A stretch of DNA of 64,000 nucleotides from Ceratodon purpureus (GCA_014871385.1 CM026426.1:15224517-15288516); one strand, 5' to 3'. Positions 1-12,883 are shown, counted from the first letter of the stretch. Notes: generated by a model from the sequence alone, not told the origin. Translations and numbers: made by a program.

Positions 1-1107
1 TTCTTCTACTGTCATCGGGTTGCTAGGCGGTGTAATGCAATACTTGAACAACCCGTCTCTCTTCAAAACAATCTTCATTCTAAAGGCCCAGAGGCCGTAA
101 TTTTCTATTCCAGTGAGGTGATAGGCTTCCGGGATGGTAGTCTGACTCGTGACGTGAGTGGACGGTGTGGAAGTGAGTAATGTGGTTCTGGACGCTGCAG
201 GCGTCGACTGACCTGTAGGACTGATAGTATTTGCCATTGCGGCTCGATCGGTACCCTCTGTGGTATCCCTATACGTCTGATGAACTCTGTTGCTAACCTC
301 TGTATCCGAGGTAGACATATCAACTATGAGGGGTGATACTACGGCTGAAAAGATAAGAAACTATGTGATCCTGCTCTCATACCATGTAAGACGCTAGGTG
401 TAATGCCGAAGGGAACACTGTGTAGTTCATTAGAGAAAGGGGACACACAGCATTAAGTACCCTGAACGTGAGCCAGGGACAGAGTCCATACCTAGGAGGA
501 CTGATGTACGTAGTAGTAGATGAAAACCTAAAAGGAATGTGAGCATAAGCAGTCAACAGTTAAGACCTTCACTAACTACATAAATAGCCAATTTTGAACC
601 AAAAGATCATGTACAAATGTCGGATGCCACACTTAGATGACCCGCAAACATGCTATAAATTTTCAAGAGAAAACAGAGTGGAACTGTTATGTTCTGATAA
701 TGAGAGGCACAAAAATGTCCCCCACTTCCACGTGGATTTGAAGGACAAGTAAAGAAATCAGGCAATTTGAGACGGACCGTGAACAGACCGATGGATCTCC
801 ACGTATGCATACGTAAATTCTATTCTGTCGTACATGATGACAAATCTGATATGGCATGGAAAACGAAACGTCATAGTACTCAATCTGACGTCAATGTCCA
901 GGTGTGAAGAAGTTGGGCAGGGCCAGATTCATTGAAACAGGGGAGGAATCTATTGGGCCTGATCTGTACTTCTACGCTGAGAGCAACGTCTATACTGAAC
1001 GAGTACTTAATGAATTACAAGGACCAGTACCTGCGGTATTCCAGAAACGACAGGGAAGTGCCAGCAAGCAATGACGGACAGTACCTCTTATATGTATTAG
1101 CCACATA
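1..1107. other. No recognised gene
   Basis: Only short open frames (at most about 70 codons) occur here on either strand and none resembles a known family. The stretch lies just downstream of the 3' end of the tnp2 transposase relic, so it may be the outer part of that CACTA element, but no CACTA-type terminal inverted repeat was found. Confidence 0.4.
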
Positions 1108-3534
1108 CTACATTCTTTGATGGTTAGGATGTGAACATGCATTTTGAAGACTAAGGGAAAAGTGATCATAAGTCAAATGTCTTACCTTCCAATAAGGTAA
1201 CGCGAAAAGAATGCTCGCTCTCTTGACCCCATATGTCTTGACAGGGTCTTGGGGTGAGTCTTCCACGCCACCGTTTCGCAACCAATTCGCTCGGGCCCTG
1301 CCCTGTTCCAGCACATGATCTCCTGTCCTACGGGGAGGAAGCACCCCGAACTCTTGTGAGCTGTCGAATGCCGCTCTAGCTCGTCTGAAGCGATGGCCCT
1401 CTAACAGGAATCGTCTGTGGCCCAAGTATAACATTTTCTTCAACTCAGAAGAGTGTTCAGCACATGTAATCTCACCACAAATAGGACACGCCATGTACCC
1501 TTTCACAGTTTATCCCGCTATCAAGCCAAAAGCGGGAAAATCATGTATACTCCAGAGTAACATCCCTCGCAGAGTGAAGCGGCGACTTCCCACAGGTTTA
1601 CTCAAGTTCAGCGCAGGGACACCATCCCATAATTGGAGAAGCTCGAGGACCAAAGGTCTAAGGAAAACATCGATGGTGTCAGAGGTGGGTGCCTTCGGGC
1701 CTGGGATTAATATTGAAAGGTTCAAGAAAAATTTCTTAGTCGCAATCCAGCCCGGAAAGTTATATATCGCGAGCAAAATGATCCATGTCGAATGCCTACT
1801 GGATTGGTTACCATGCGGGCATACACCATCTGCAATGAAACCCATACGGAGGCTGGTTGCATAGTCCCGGAACAAGGGGTACATTTGCGAAACTTCCTTC
1901 CACTCGTGGCTGTCCACAATTGATGTCATGACTTGAGAGTCAGCAGAATTCCCGTTGAAATGGTTCAGTAACTCCGCGATGGTGGGGCACCGATAGAGGC
2001 ACAGCAACTTTGGAATGATCGGGAAATAGGGAGTCACTGCATGCGGCACCTGTGTGTCTTCAGAAATGTACCTCGGGTGCTGGCATCGTGGGCATTCTCT
2101 TAGACCTCCGTGAACTTCGCCCTCAAAAAGAATGTGCCCATGGGGACAAGAATCGATCCGTTGATGATCCAGGCCGATCCTCATGATCATCCGTTTCAAC
2201 TCATACGCAGTTCTCGGGAGGAGATTCTGCTTAGGCAACAACGTCCCTGCTAAATAGGTTAACAATGCAGAGAGGAAAGTATCTGAGACTTTGAATACTG
2301 TGGCGAGGGTCATAAGCACTATGCCACTCTGCATCCTGCTCTCTCGTGAGCCCAAGTACAAAGGTTCTATACACTCCGACATAGTGTTTTGAAACTCTAC
2401 TTCGTTATCATGTAATTGGTCTCCACCGTAATCATCCGGCAATTTGGGGGCACTATCTGCAGCATAGGCTTCCCATTCCAATGAATCGGCCCGACCGAAC
2501 GCATCATACGCCAGTTGCAAGCTCTGACCTCCTCGTCTTCCACCTGATCGGACGAACCCTCTTCTTCTGTTTCGGAGTGAATCCGTTCATCATCACGTCC
2601 TCTTTTGCGCCTGAAAGTGGGGCCCCGCAAAGGGAGGCCGTGAACTGACTGTAGAACAGTTCGCAAAATATAAGCAGCTGAATTTACAGAAAATTTCCGT
2701 AAAAAAATAACGTGAACTGAATGTTCACATGTGCTAAAGCTTTGCTGCTATCGGTCTAGATCAATAAAGGAGGGACAGATCTAAATTCGCAATGACAATG
2801 TAGAACACAGTATGGGTTCAGAATTACTGACCAGAACCGGATGAGGCAGATGTAGATCTCTTCCGAACCTCCGATGGTGTCTGATGACAGTCTCCACATT
2901 CCGCACTCGACCTCCCCGACACCTCGCACATGCACATGGGTACTCCGGTACCCCTAATCTCAAGGCTATACTCCTCTCTATGTAAAATGCCGCACACAAT
3001 CAACGATGCCTCATTGCAGATCTCCTTGAACAACATGTCTTCTATCTTCCAATGTCCAATAGTACTCTGTCGGCGAAATGTACGTAACGTAGATGCTGAC
3101 AACAAAGCCACGCTGTGTTTATTCCTCTAAACTCAGAGTGTACAAATTTTATTGCCCATACATTTAGAGATTGCAAAAACGAGATATGTTCACATGAGAT
3201 ACTAGGCTTCCGTGGAATATGGCATGAGAGAACAGAAAATGTACTTCTGAACCTCTTTCGGACACAACTTACCTTGTCAGTACCGTACTTCGTAGGGCCA
3301 GTTGCAGCACATGTACTCGAGGTAGTAGTCGAACATGTTGATAATTCTTGGATCTTTCGTGAACAACCTGAATCTTCTACAGCATAACCCCAATTTCTCG
3401 AATGCTACCACTTCATCTCGTCTCTCTGCCAACCCAATTGCCTTTTCAATGGCCGAGTCAAGGAGTCGCTCCATGAAGATAGCACAAACCATCTCTCCTT
3501 TGCTCTCGTTTTCCTCAGTAATAGACCTCTCCAT
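1108..3534 (-). pseudogene. CACTA/EnSpm transposase (tnp2 family), broken
   Basis: The core frame runs from about 2520 down to 1108 and matches the plant tnp2 transposase family. The N-terminal part has the CPHG...CPRC cysteine pairs. It is followed by a DG-CPHG stretch, then IYNFPGW, LIPGPKAP, LRPLVLELLQLWDGVP, FTLRGMLLWSIHDFPAFG and, after the break, GYMACPICG and LYLGHRRFLLEGHRFRRA, all in the family's order. An in-frame TAA at 1510-1512 lies where relatives usually have Trp, between the DFPAFG block and GYMACP. Upstream, an acidic linker lies in a different frame (2397-2666). Two further exon-like pieces with good splice sites (about 3066-2831 with two CxC/CxxC pairs, and 3534-3280) may be the 5' part. 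Tnp2 proteins bind subterminal repeats and move CACTA elements. This copy cannot make a full protein. Confidence 0.85.
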
Positions 3535-5335
3535 GTTGGTCTGTTTTTTATCTGCTCGCGAAACTACCTGCAGGATAAAGCACCGCCGAGAACCGAGTTA
3601 GTGCGCTGTTGCAGGTTTATGAATCGTCCAGAATTACTATTTCGCAAAATCATGTCCGTAGTCTTTTACAGTATGCAATGTATTACACATCAGGTAGGGA
3701 GGGACCGGTCTGTGTTTACTGCTGTTAACACCAATCGCAGAATGACTACACTGTTTTCCGAAATGTCCATAGGATGAGCAGTCGTATACCAACTGCGAGG
3801 AAGTGCTAAGTATGTTAGAAACAGAATAAAGAAGGGCGAGACCATCACGGAAGGTTTGGGTATTACCAACGTAGACTGTATACGCTGTTCTAGTTTGACC
3901 TTGGTCCCGCATTAGGGTAACCACATTCCGAACACGCTCGAGGCAAACCCCCCGAAATAAGATAGTCTGTGAGGATGGAGAAAAGCAGATTAGCCACATC
4001 AACCTTCACAAATGACACCCTACGCTGCACAGACCCACAAAACACTAAACCCTACAATAAACTAACGGGACCTTTTGTGTTTACTTACAGTGAATGATTC
4101 AACTATGCGAAGCGCTATCAAAGGCGCTCTGTTTCTCCACTTCTACTAGCACCAATTGCAGAAGTCAGTACTTGCTTTGTCGGAAATGCATACCACCCCG
4201 CATGTGGTAAAGTAGAACTCCTTTGAAGGACACCGCTCTCCCGACGTCCTGCCCGAAGCTCACCGTCTCCCTGAGAGCGCCTCGCGTGGCCACAACGAAA
4301 AGATTAGAAATACCTATCATAAAACACACGTCTTCAGTCTGAACGGAATGGGAACCGGGAAAGGGAAGATTGATCATCCTGAAAACAGCCCATTTAACCG
4401 TACACTAGGCCAGAGAAGTATACCCGTTGGGCAGAAACATAAAGCCACACCGTGTGTCTTCACTGTCTCCCAAAATCCTGTCTTTGAAGCATAACCCTGT
4501 ACGCACTGTAGTACATTGTTCCGCATGGCACTGTTCACATTATGGTGTCCACTGCATGAGCTCCTGTCTTAGTGCTCAGAATAAGCCAGCACTTCAAGAA
4601 CATAACGGAAGTGGGGATTCATGATTACTACGGTTTCAATATGAATGCATGTATGGTTCATACCATAATGACCTCACCTCCCTATGGCGAATTACCTATA
4701 ACAACGGTACTAATGAATTCTCTGCATAGGTCCCCTGTGAATGCCTCACGGAGTGGTCTTAATGACATGGAAGCGCAGCCTCCAAACTCTCTCGCAAGTT
4801 CCTCAAGGGACTATTTCCACCAAGTTGGGTATATGAGAGTGAAGTTTTTGCAGCCGTCTTAGCAACCCGGGGGGTCCTATGCTGGAGAGTACGTGTTGGG
4901 TGACGTTATTTCATAGATTCCCGATTCCTCCTTCTGAAGTTCAAATCATGTATGCGCTTCATCTCCGTTATTGATCCTGATCCTGATCCGACATTAGGTT
5001 TGTGATTTTGCAGCTTCAATTGTTGTCCTGAATTGTACTCACGGGTTCTTCTCTGCGACCTTTTCGGCAGACTGATCTGCCGCCGCCCCTACTGATCAGG
5101 TCAGATGGATCTGATTTTGTATACTTCCGATCTTTCTGTTGGAACTACATAATATCACAGGTGGAATTTATCGAAGTCGAATGCTTGCTTAGGTACTGTT
5201 CGCAGACCCTAAATGTTGCTTCCATGACCTGTCATACGCATCATTGTTTCCCAACCTGCGAACAGGTTACACACAATTCACGTGATATTTCACGTTGGTT
5301 TTTTTGCTTCCCATGACCAGATCGTCATATTTCCT
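3535..5335. other. No recognised gene; region between divergent CACTA genes
   Basis: Short unrelated open frames only. The stretch separates the 5' side of the tnp2 relic (minus) from the Transposase_24-like gene (plus), so it would hold both promoters if the two belong to one element. No clear TATA box or subterminal repeat was recognised. Confidence 0.4.
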
Positions 5336-7740
5336 ATGGCTCCGGGTGTGAAGCCGCGACAAGCATGCCAGAGTTGGGCGTTGACATAGCGAAAGGATGC
5401 TCCGAGACCCCCCTCGGCCTCCGTAGAGGAAGGAGGTTTTGTACGCGACCACGATTTGGTGGATTCAGGCAATCCACAGAGTTCAGGAACGGCATCAACC
5501 AACAAGAACAGAGTTGCCCCAGGTACGAAAAAACTTCCCCCGGGTCCCGATGCAAGCGAGGATGTGTTTCAAGAGTATAGGTCGAAGGCGCAGAAAAGTG
5601 CTCCCCCTCCTCTCATCATAGACAGACCCGTTGAACGCCCAGCACCCAATTTTTGCGCTAGGCAGTCTCCAGGTATGCTTTTCACCTTGCATAAACCGTA
5701 AGTCCCGTTCTTTTAAACATACTGTCTTCCTCATGTTATATTGTAACTCAATGCTTAGAAGTCATTGTTTACCGTCAGTTTGATGACATAGCATCGTTAC
5801 ATTTCACCGTGACATGATATCTCACAACACCCTCTTGCTCTGATATCTCAGGCCCTCCCCCCCCCCCCCCCCCCCCCCCCCCCCCGATTTTATTCACTAT
5901 TTTTTTCAATCTCTGCAGTAATCTTATTGCCATACATTCATATATGTCTTAAATGTCCAGGTGGCCGAAAGTCCCCCGTACTATGCCCAGACTCCCCCGA
6001 TTGTCACGGAGCAAATACTCCCCGCTTCACAGAGCAGGCAGTGGAAGGTGTCCCCATGAGACACTCCGATCGTTACGAGTCTCCATCCAGACCTACCAAC
6101 CAGATCGAAGCGAGAATCCGTAGACGAAGCAGCACGGACCATGAAGAAGTCTATGTGGACTCTGAGGGGGAAAGAATACGCCGCAGGCGTAGTTCAGCGA
6201 GCAATACCTCTAGGCATCGCTCTCGATCTAATGAGCCATACTCCCCAGAGTCTGCTTACGAGGTCTGTACATCTGATCTCCATCTCTACCTGCTGAATTA
6301 CCTGAATGTGTCATTGGAATTTCTTACCAATACGTGGGATGTTCCACATGAATGTAGAGACATTCACGGAGTAGACGCCGTGAACGGAGTCGTTCGCGAA
6401 CTCCATCCTCGCCCGAATTCAGCCGAAGAAGCAGTCAGTATGTGGGAAGTGCAGCGGACTATTCAGCAGGAAAGGCAGGTGACTGTGGGCAACGTCACCT
6501 GGATTCCTACCGACGTGGTTCCACGTCTGCAGAATTTCATAGGCACAATCGTGTTACGCATGACACGGGGGACAGAAGAACGGGAGAAAGAACACGTGAC
6601 AGATCCCCTTCGCCCCACCGTAGATCAGATCATCCTTCATGGGCTCTATCCCCTACACCTCCCCGGCAGCGTTTTGAGGAATCAAGGGAGGGGCGCACAC
6701 ATTCACGCGACCAGTTCTCTGGTTTAACGGAGTCTATACCCAGGATTGGAAGATCAGGCAGGCTTCTCACCGGTCTGCCTCTCAACTTTGACAGCGCACA
6801 GCGACAGGAGCGGAGGGACCGCGAATCTCAGCGCGAGGAGAGCGCTGCTAATAGGTATGGCACCGGCAAGAAACCTCATTTTGTGAACGTTAACTCTCAT
6901 GGTAAATCCTATGGACTCGGTGTGTCGGTGTGGAACGACGCTCTTGCAAAGGTGGTCCGTGGGCTCGACCCCTCATATATAGATATTAGACAGCAGCCTT
7001 TTCACAACATCGAGATTCTCATGAAGAGGCTTGATGACGACTTTGATTATTCCGAGCCTCTTAATCCCTCCTACCTTCGCACCCGAATTGGGAATGCCCT
7101 TTCATCTTACCGTCACGAGATAATTAGGATGATTCAGTTGGAGCACGATCGTCCACCATGGGTTTCTGAAGATGTATGGGATAAGCTTACGAGACTATCC
7201 AACTCTGAAAAGTTCAAGGCCAAATCAGCACAGATGAAATATGCTAACGCCTGCAGGCGCAGCGAGGGACGAACTGGCCCTCTCGGAGAATATGGTATCG
7301 CCGAGCGCCTCCGCTTACAACTGCAGCGTTCCCCTACAAGCGATGAGATTTTTGCTGAAATGTCTCGTTATAAGGGATACGGTGGGCGCACTCGCAGGGC
7401 ACCCCGGATTGCCATCTCTAAATCCCCTTCGGATGAGGAACGTGAGGTGATGATCGGTGAGCCAGATAATTGTAACATCCCCAATGAGCAGGTAGATCGC
7501 CCTGACATTGTTACGGAAGGCGAAATTGCACGTCCAGAGATCCCCATCTGTCCGGAGGCGCGTCACCTTCTACTACCCCCCCGAGCAGTGGAACCATTTC
7601 TCCGCCATCTACGATCCCCTGAATGCATGAAAACCCGTTGTGCGCCATCCTCGAGCGTCAAATTCAGGAGCTCACGCAATGCAGCATGGGGCAAACGCCG
7701 AATGGACAATGTCTCATCAAGACTCTTCGTTTGCAGTTAA
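5336..7740 (+). pseudogene. CACTA-associated Transposase_24/TNP1-like gene with SR-rich N-terminus
   Basis: Reads as three exons in one frame: ATG at 5336 to 5672, then 5961-6262, then 6358 to a TAA at about 7738. Donors are gtatgc (5673) and gtctgt (6263); acceptors are tccag and atgtag. The spliced frame holds a Pro/Ser-rich head, then an Arg-Ser domain (RHSRSRRRERSRSRTPSS). A C-terminal globular part of about 250 residues follows, with WNDALAKVVRGLDPSYI, DVWDKLTRLSNSEKFKAKS and RTGPLGEYGIAERL, resembling plant Transposase_24 (Ptta/EnSpm) proteins. A TAG at 5387-5389 interrupts the first exon. Near 7620 coding character seems to shift to another frame, where a coiled-coil-like tail (7623 to about 7880) continues, so a small frameshift or a missed intron is likely. 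The gene diverges from tnp2. Confidence 0.6.
5857..5885 (+). repeat. Poly-C tract of 29 residues
   Basis: An uninterrupted run of cytosines lies inside the predicted first intron of the Transposase_24-like gene. It could form i-motif or, on the other strand, G-quadruplex structures. Its exact length is prone to sequencing error. Confidence 0.9.
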
Positions 7741-9930
7741 AATCTCTGAAAGGTGGGTCCAAGGCCTCCGAGACTGAAGGGCTCACACCCGCGCCTCATG
7801 AGAACAGTAGTTTCCAACCCCTTCAGGCCACAGCAGCAGTCCCCTCGTCATTGGACACCACTCTGGAAGAGGTAGGTCAATGTCCTTTGCTTCATTTCAG
7901 TACGTCTCCTGTCAAATTCTGCCAAATTGCAGTCTGTGTTCTCAATCATGGAACCGTACCGCAACCTAGGTACATGATGCCACGAAATGCTCCCTGGATT
8001 CCCTCACACGCTCTAAATTGATCATTCCTGTGTCCCCCTCCTTTCCTTATACATTATAAAGGTAGTGTACAGCTGCCGTACATAGGCAGTACTCAAAGCA
8101 TCTGAGGTTGCAATCCTCAGGACATGAGTATGTTCAATGTACTTCTCACACGGTTGATGCTTTTTAGACTGCAGACACCAGTGGAACAGTTGGGATCGAC
8201 CGTTACAAATTAGGAAGTGACAAAGACAATTCCGCCACAAAGGAAAAGTGGACGGGCGATCAAGAAAAAAGTATCGAGAGACTAACGTATGAACTTCTTG
8301 ACCCACTCTTGTTTGCTTCGTAGGGGCATCGGTAGTTGAATTGAACCGCCCTGATCCTACGTTACGCATTGCGGTACAGTGCCAGATTTCCCATTACCAG
8401 CATCTCGGAAGTAACTGTTTCTCTGTAATTTTCCAGGCACGTCGCAGCATGGTGCGTCAGCGTTCAACCATCAGGTAGTATGCTAGTGCTAATACTCAGT
8501 ACTGTTCTCTTGGCACAGCCCGTTGTTCATGTGTCATATCGTATACAGTCGATTATCAGCAACATCTTCTCCACTTGCTCATCGTTCTACTCTAGCAGCA
8601 TAAGTTTCAATTTGATCGGCTGAATACTCTTCATGTTTGTACCGTGTACAGGAAATTAAGACAATCAGACGCTACCATAAACCATATTTTTTTTGCCTCC
8701 CAGGTTTCCTGCCTGGCCCGAAAGTGTCTTGGTGGCCTCCTTCACAGGATTTCGCGGAATAGTTCTGTGTGCACTACAAGTCCTGATCTCGGCTTGACAC
8801 GTTCCACTCCGTGTTCCAGCCATATCTCTTATATGTTCTTCGTCCTCCTAGCATCGGAAACCATGCTCATCAGAGCCGGCCTCACAGATGGTTATCTTCA
8901 CAGATGCGCAGTGATGATAACGTCACTTAGGAGCGGCTGCTCTCTCGAATTGTCCAACCATGTCGTGTGCACCCCACACAGATCTGTTGAGGCTTTTTTT
9001 CATACGAGGAACATGGAGTTTTTTGACGAAGTGGATACACTTCCAACTAAGATACGGAATCAGTGAACAGTGTACTCCTTTTATGATCAAATATAAATAT
9101 TTTTTGTTTTGTATTTCTCAAATATTCTCCGAGGATTTTCAGTTCTTCCCGCACGGATTGTCACAGAACCCATTTTCTGATTTATGATCCTCCAAAAAAG
9201 TAATTTGCGTATAATACTCTTCAGTATTTTCTAAACCGTATTCACTTTGGTATTAGATTTCTATACCGTACACATTTCGAATGAAACCCTAGCACGGGAA
9301 CCTCCAGGTGTTGGACACGCGTCAACACATGGAACAATCATCTCATGCCATCCGAGGGGCTGAATTGACCGTAGGAATGCATCGCATGGAACCACAGTTG
9401 TTCACGTGTTCGTTTCTGTGCCGTAGATGTAGATCTACACGGATCGTGAGATTGCGCCACCTGCCTATAACACAGGGTTCCCATTGAACCTGCAACCATT
9501 ATTGCACATGTCCTTTTTTCTATCGTACTCGACACCATGGTTGACCATTTATGTTGAAGATTCTAAGGAATTAATGGAGGCACGGTCAAACTAGTCTCTG
9601 CAGACCGGTCTTCGTATTCCGGGTATCAACGTGTCCACGCACTCACGGGTGTACACCGTGGCAATGGACCGTGGCAATGGACTCGCGATGCACAAGAAAA
9701 TCAAGTAAACTCTCTCCCTGTCTCTTGAAACCAACTTGTCCGATTCAAGAGCAATCAAGAGAAAGAATCAACAGAATTCTCTTCCAGACCACTTGATTCA
9801 CCTGCGGGTTTTCTAGTAGTGATTGGATTGTTTATACAGATAATCTCCAGAGAAAGCTCTAAACCTTCGAATACTATGTGTTTCTGGGGCCTAATTCTCG
9901 GTGACGTTGTGATTGTTTATCAATTTGCAG
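7741..9930. other. No recognised gene; right flank of the CACTA region
   Basis: Apart from the possible coiled-coil tail of the preceding gene (to about 7880), only short unplaced frames are seen. The longest (8644-9066, 140 codons, plus) shows no recognisable motif. The missing 5' exons of the ABCG pseudogene that begins at 9931 were looked for here and not found. Confidence 0.4.
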
Positions 9931-11937
9931 GAGAAATGATTGTCGGCCCTCAGAAGGTGTTGTTCATGGACGAGATATCCACAGGGTTAGACAGCTCAAC
10001 AACATTCAGCATCGTCAGAAGCTTGCGGACGTACACACACGAAATGTTGACAACACTCATGATCTCGTTGTTGCAACCAGCGCCTGAGAGCTTCAATCTC
10101 TTCGACGATGTAATCTTACTGTCCGAGAGCCAGGTTGTCTATCATGGTCCGATTGCTCATGTCACGGAGTTTTTCGAGCTGTGTGGTTTCAAGTCTCCTG
10201 AGAGAAAGGGCATTGCTGACTTTTTGCAAGAGGTAACTAATTTCAATCAACCATCTCTCCCATTCATCACAATCAAATCTGTGCAATGCTTTGCAAAATT
10301 GGTATTTTTGTGCACTAATTGTAGAATGTTAGACCCTCGAAAATATATGGAAATGTTGAACATCTCAATTTCGTTCGCTGCCAGGTCACATCTCGGAAGG
10401 ACCAAGAGCAATACTGGATGGATAAACGCAAACCTTACCGATACGTTCCTGTGAAGAAATTTGTGGAAGAGTTTCAGAAATTCCATGTAGGCACCAACAT
10501 CAAGGATGAGCTTGCGGATCCATACCCAAAGGAGAAATCTCACCCGGCAGCACTAATAAAGGAGAAATACACGATCTCAAAACTTGAACTCTTCAGAGTG
10601 ACCTTCGAGCGGGAAGTCGTCCTCATGAAACGAAACTCCATCGTCGCAATTGTGAATGTTGTGGAGGTAATATACACCTCGGATAAGCTAGATCATTTGC
10701 ACAGAAATTCTCTGTAGACAGTAAACTAGTTCCATTTTCAAGCTCAGAGTGATGCATTCTACCAGGAAGAATCGTGCATTGATCAAATATACATGTCTTT
10801 TGCAGATCGCAGTGAGTGCATTCATCTCGATGACAGTCTTCTTCCGCACACGGCTCAACCAAGACTCTGTCGGCTCAGCATCCCTGTACCTGAATGCTCT
10901 CTTCTACGCAGTGATCGTCATGATGTTTACAGGGTTTGGCGAGCTAGCAGCAACAATTGGGCGGCTCATTCGGCAACGTGACATGCTCTTCGCCCCTGCG
11001 TGGACCTACTCCGTCTCAGCCATGGTGCTAAGCGTCCCACTCTCACTGCTCATGTGCGGGATCTTCACCGGCATGACATACTACGTAACTGGATACTCAC
11101 CAGATGCGAGCCGCTTCTTCAAGCAATTCCTGCTCCTTTTCTTAATCCAACAGCAGGCTGGCGGCATGTTTCGCTTCGTCGGTGGTGTGTGTCGCACCAT
11201 TACATTGGGTTTTACGTTAGGATGGATCCTGATTCTGCTCATCTTCATGCTTGGTGGTTTCATCATGCCTCGTCCCCAGCTTCCAATATGGTGGCGGTGG
11301 GGTTACTGGACAAGCAGCCTAAGCTACTCGGTTTACTCCATCGCTTTCAACGAATTCAAGTTGAACGGTGGAATAAGGTAATCTACACAAATGATTGTAT
11401 TGTTCACCCTCATATTTTATGTATTGTATTCTAATGGGTTCTGCCTCCATGAATAATTGCAGCCTTCTGCTCCAGGTAGCAGCGAGAGCATCAGTGACAG
11501 TATTCTAAACGCTTACGGCCAGCACACAGGTGAAAACTGGTATTGGATCGAAGTCGGCGCTCTTATTGGATTCTACGTGCTGTTCAACCTTGGCTTCACC
11601 ATAAGTCTTGAGTACATGCCCGGTGAGGTCTTTTGCTTCCACATTATCATGCTGAAGATTTAGTTTCAACTCATCTAGAACTTTCCATAATGCCCTGTTC
11701 CTCACAACGATTTGCCATAGTCATTGGTAACTGTTGAATTCAGGCTTGGGGAAACCTCAAGCGGTTATGTCCGAGGAAGAGCGGCAGGAAAAGAAGCAAA
11801 CAGAACCGGTGACACATTGAGTCTAGGCAGATCAAAGTCACGAAAATCTGTGGGCGAGTCCCAGTCACTAGCAACCATCATGGGCTCAAGGAAAGGTGCA
11901 GCAACGCCTAACAACCAGAGCAGGTGGGCGACATCAG

Positions 11938-12079
11938 TGTTGGCACAAAAGAGATAAGCTCTGAAGAGAGATTGATCATTGTACGAAGTGAATAAATACA
12001 GGTTTAGCCGGAGGCTGTGTTAACCTAAACCTAATTCTATAATTAGAGTTAAAACCCTAATGGATGTAAAGTGTGAACA
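11938..12079 (-). repeat. LTR (3' LTR in element orientation)
   Basis: This 142 bp repeat is identical, base for base as read, to 14520-14661, and begins TG and ends CA on either strand. It contains an AATAAATA stretch. Identity of the two LTRs indicates a recent insertion. Confidence 0.95.
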
Positions 12080-12090
12080 CCCCCTCTCAA
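12080..12090 (-). promoter_or_regulatory. Polypurine tract
   Basis: On the minus strand TTGAGAGGGGG immediately precedes the 3' LTR, as expected for the primer of plus-strand DNA synthesis. Confidence 0.85.
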
Positions 12091-12153
12091 CCCGATACGG
12101 GGAGTGTCGGGGTGTAATTGCGAGCTTTGTACAATTTTGTCGGAGTAGATACA

Positions 12154-12883
12154 ATGGACGTGCGGAGCAGTGTTGTCGGAAGCCGGGGCACCTGGGTGGA
12201 CGTAATATTCCTGTTGATTTGGTCGGTGTCGGCGGCAATATTCGTTGTTGTGCGAGGGGTCTTTGAGGTGGTTGACAGCTGGGTAATGCGCCGATGGAGA
12301 AGGATCGCTGATGTAGAATGTGTCGCAGAGGAGGAGCGTGACGAGCGCAGTGGTGAGCGCCGACTAAGCGGTTCTTCAGCTGGTAAGTACTCAGAGACTC
12401 GTTGTATGATGATCGTGAAGTGTGTGTTTATCGGTGCGGTGTTCCTCCGTTGCTTGATTTGATTAGCTGCTGCGTTCCTTCAGTTTTTGCGTGATTTCAA
12501 ATCCTTCCAGCGCTGTGTAATTGGTGCTGTGTTGCGCGTGCGTGTCTCTCATGGCCTTCATCGGTTGGTGAGATAACACGCTGCTGGTTGCTAATTTTCC
12601 GTTTGCTGTAGATAAATCCGAGTCCCGAGTCTGTGCAGCGGAATGCTCGACTACAATTGGGATGACACGAAGAGAACGGGTTAGGGTTTTGCCAATCGAC
12701 CCGAGCACAGTTAGGAGGAGTAAATCAGGTTTTAAATCTAAGTTCTATGCAGTTAGACGAGGTAGGGTTACGGGAATTTTTCTGAGCTGGGAGGATTGTA
12801 ATCTACAGGTATGTAGGTTTAGAGGTGCCGAATTTAAATCATTCGGGACGCTGGAGGAAGCAACTGTATACTTGACAGGTTAG
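12154..12883 (+). CDS. Antisense two-exon gene: membrane segment plus RNase H1-type hybrid-binding domain
   Basis: Exon 1 is 12154-12382 and exon 2 is 12612-12883. The donor is G|GTAAGTACT and the acceptor TTTGCTGTAG|A. Splicing keeps one frame of 166 codons plus TAG. Residues about 15-40 form a hydrophobic segment (VDVIFLLIWSVSAAIFVVV), followed by an Arg/Glu-rich stretch. The last 45 or so residues match the small N-terminal domain of eukaryotic RNase H1 that also occurs in caulimovirus P6: FYAVRRGRVTGIF, SWEDCNLQV, FRGAEFKSF, TLEEATVYL. That fold binds RNA/DNA hybrids and double-stranded RNA. The gene runs opposite to the RT frame, and the two stop codons overlap (TAA 12880-12882, TAG 12881-12883). 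A promoter was not identified. The hydrophobic segment and its function are inference; the domain match is strong by eye. Confidence 0.7.

Noticed and set aside
2397-2666. Separate 89-codon gene overlapping tnp2
   Set aside because: The acidic part fits the linker upstream of the tnp2 core in a shifted frame; the rest is a shadow of the tnp2 frame.
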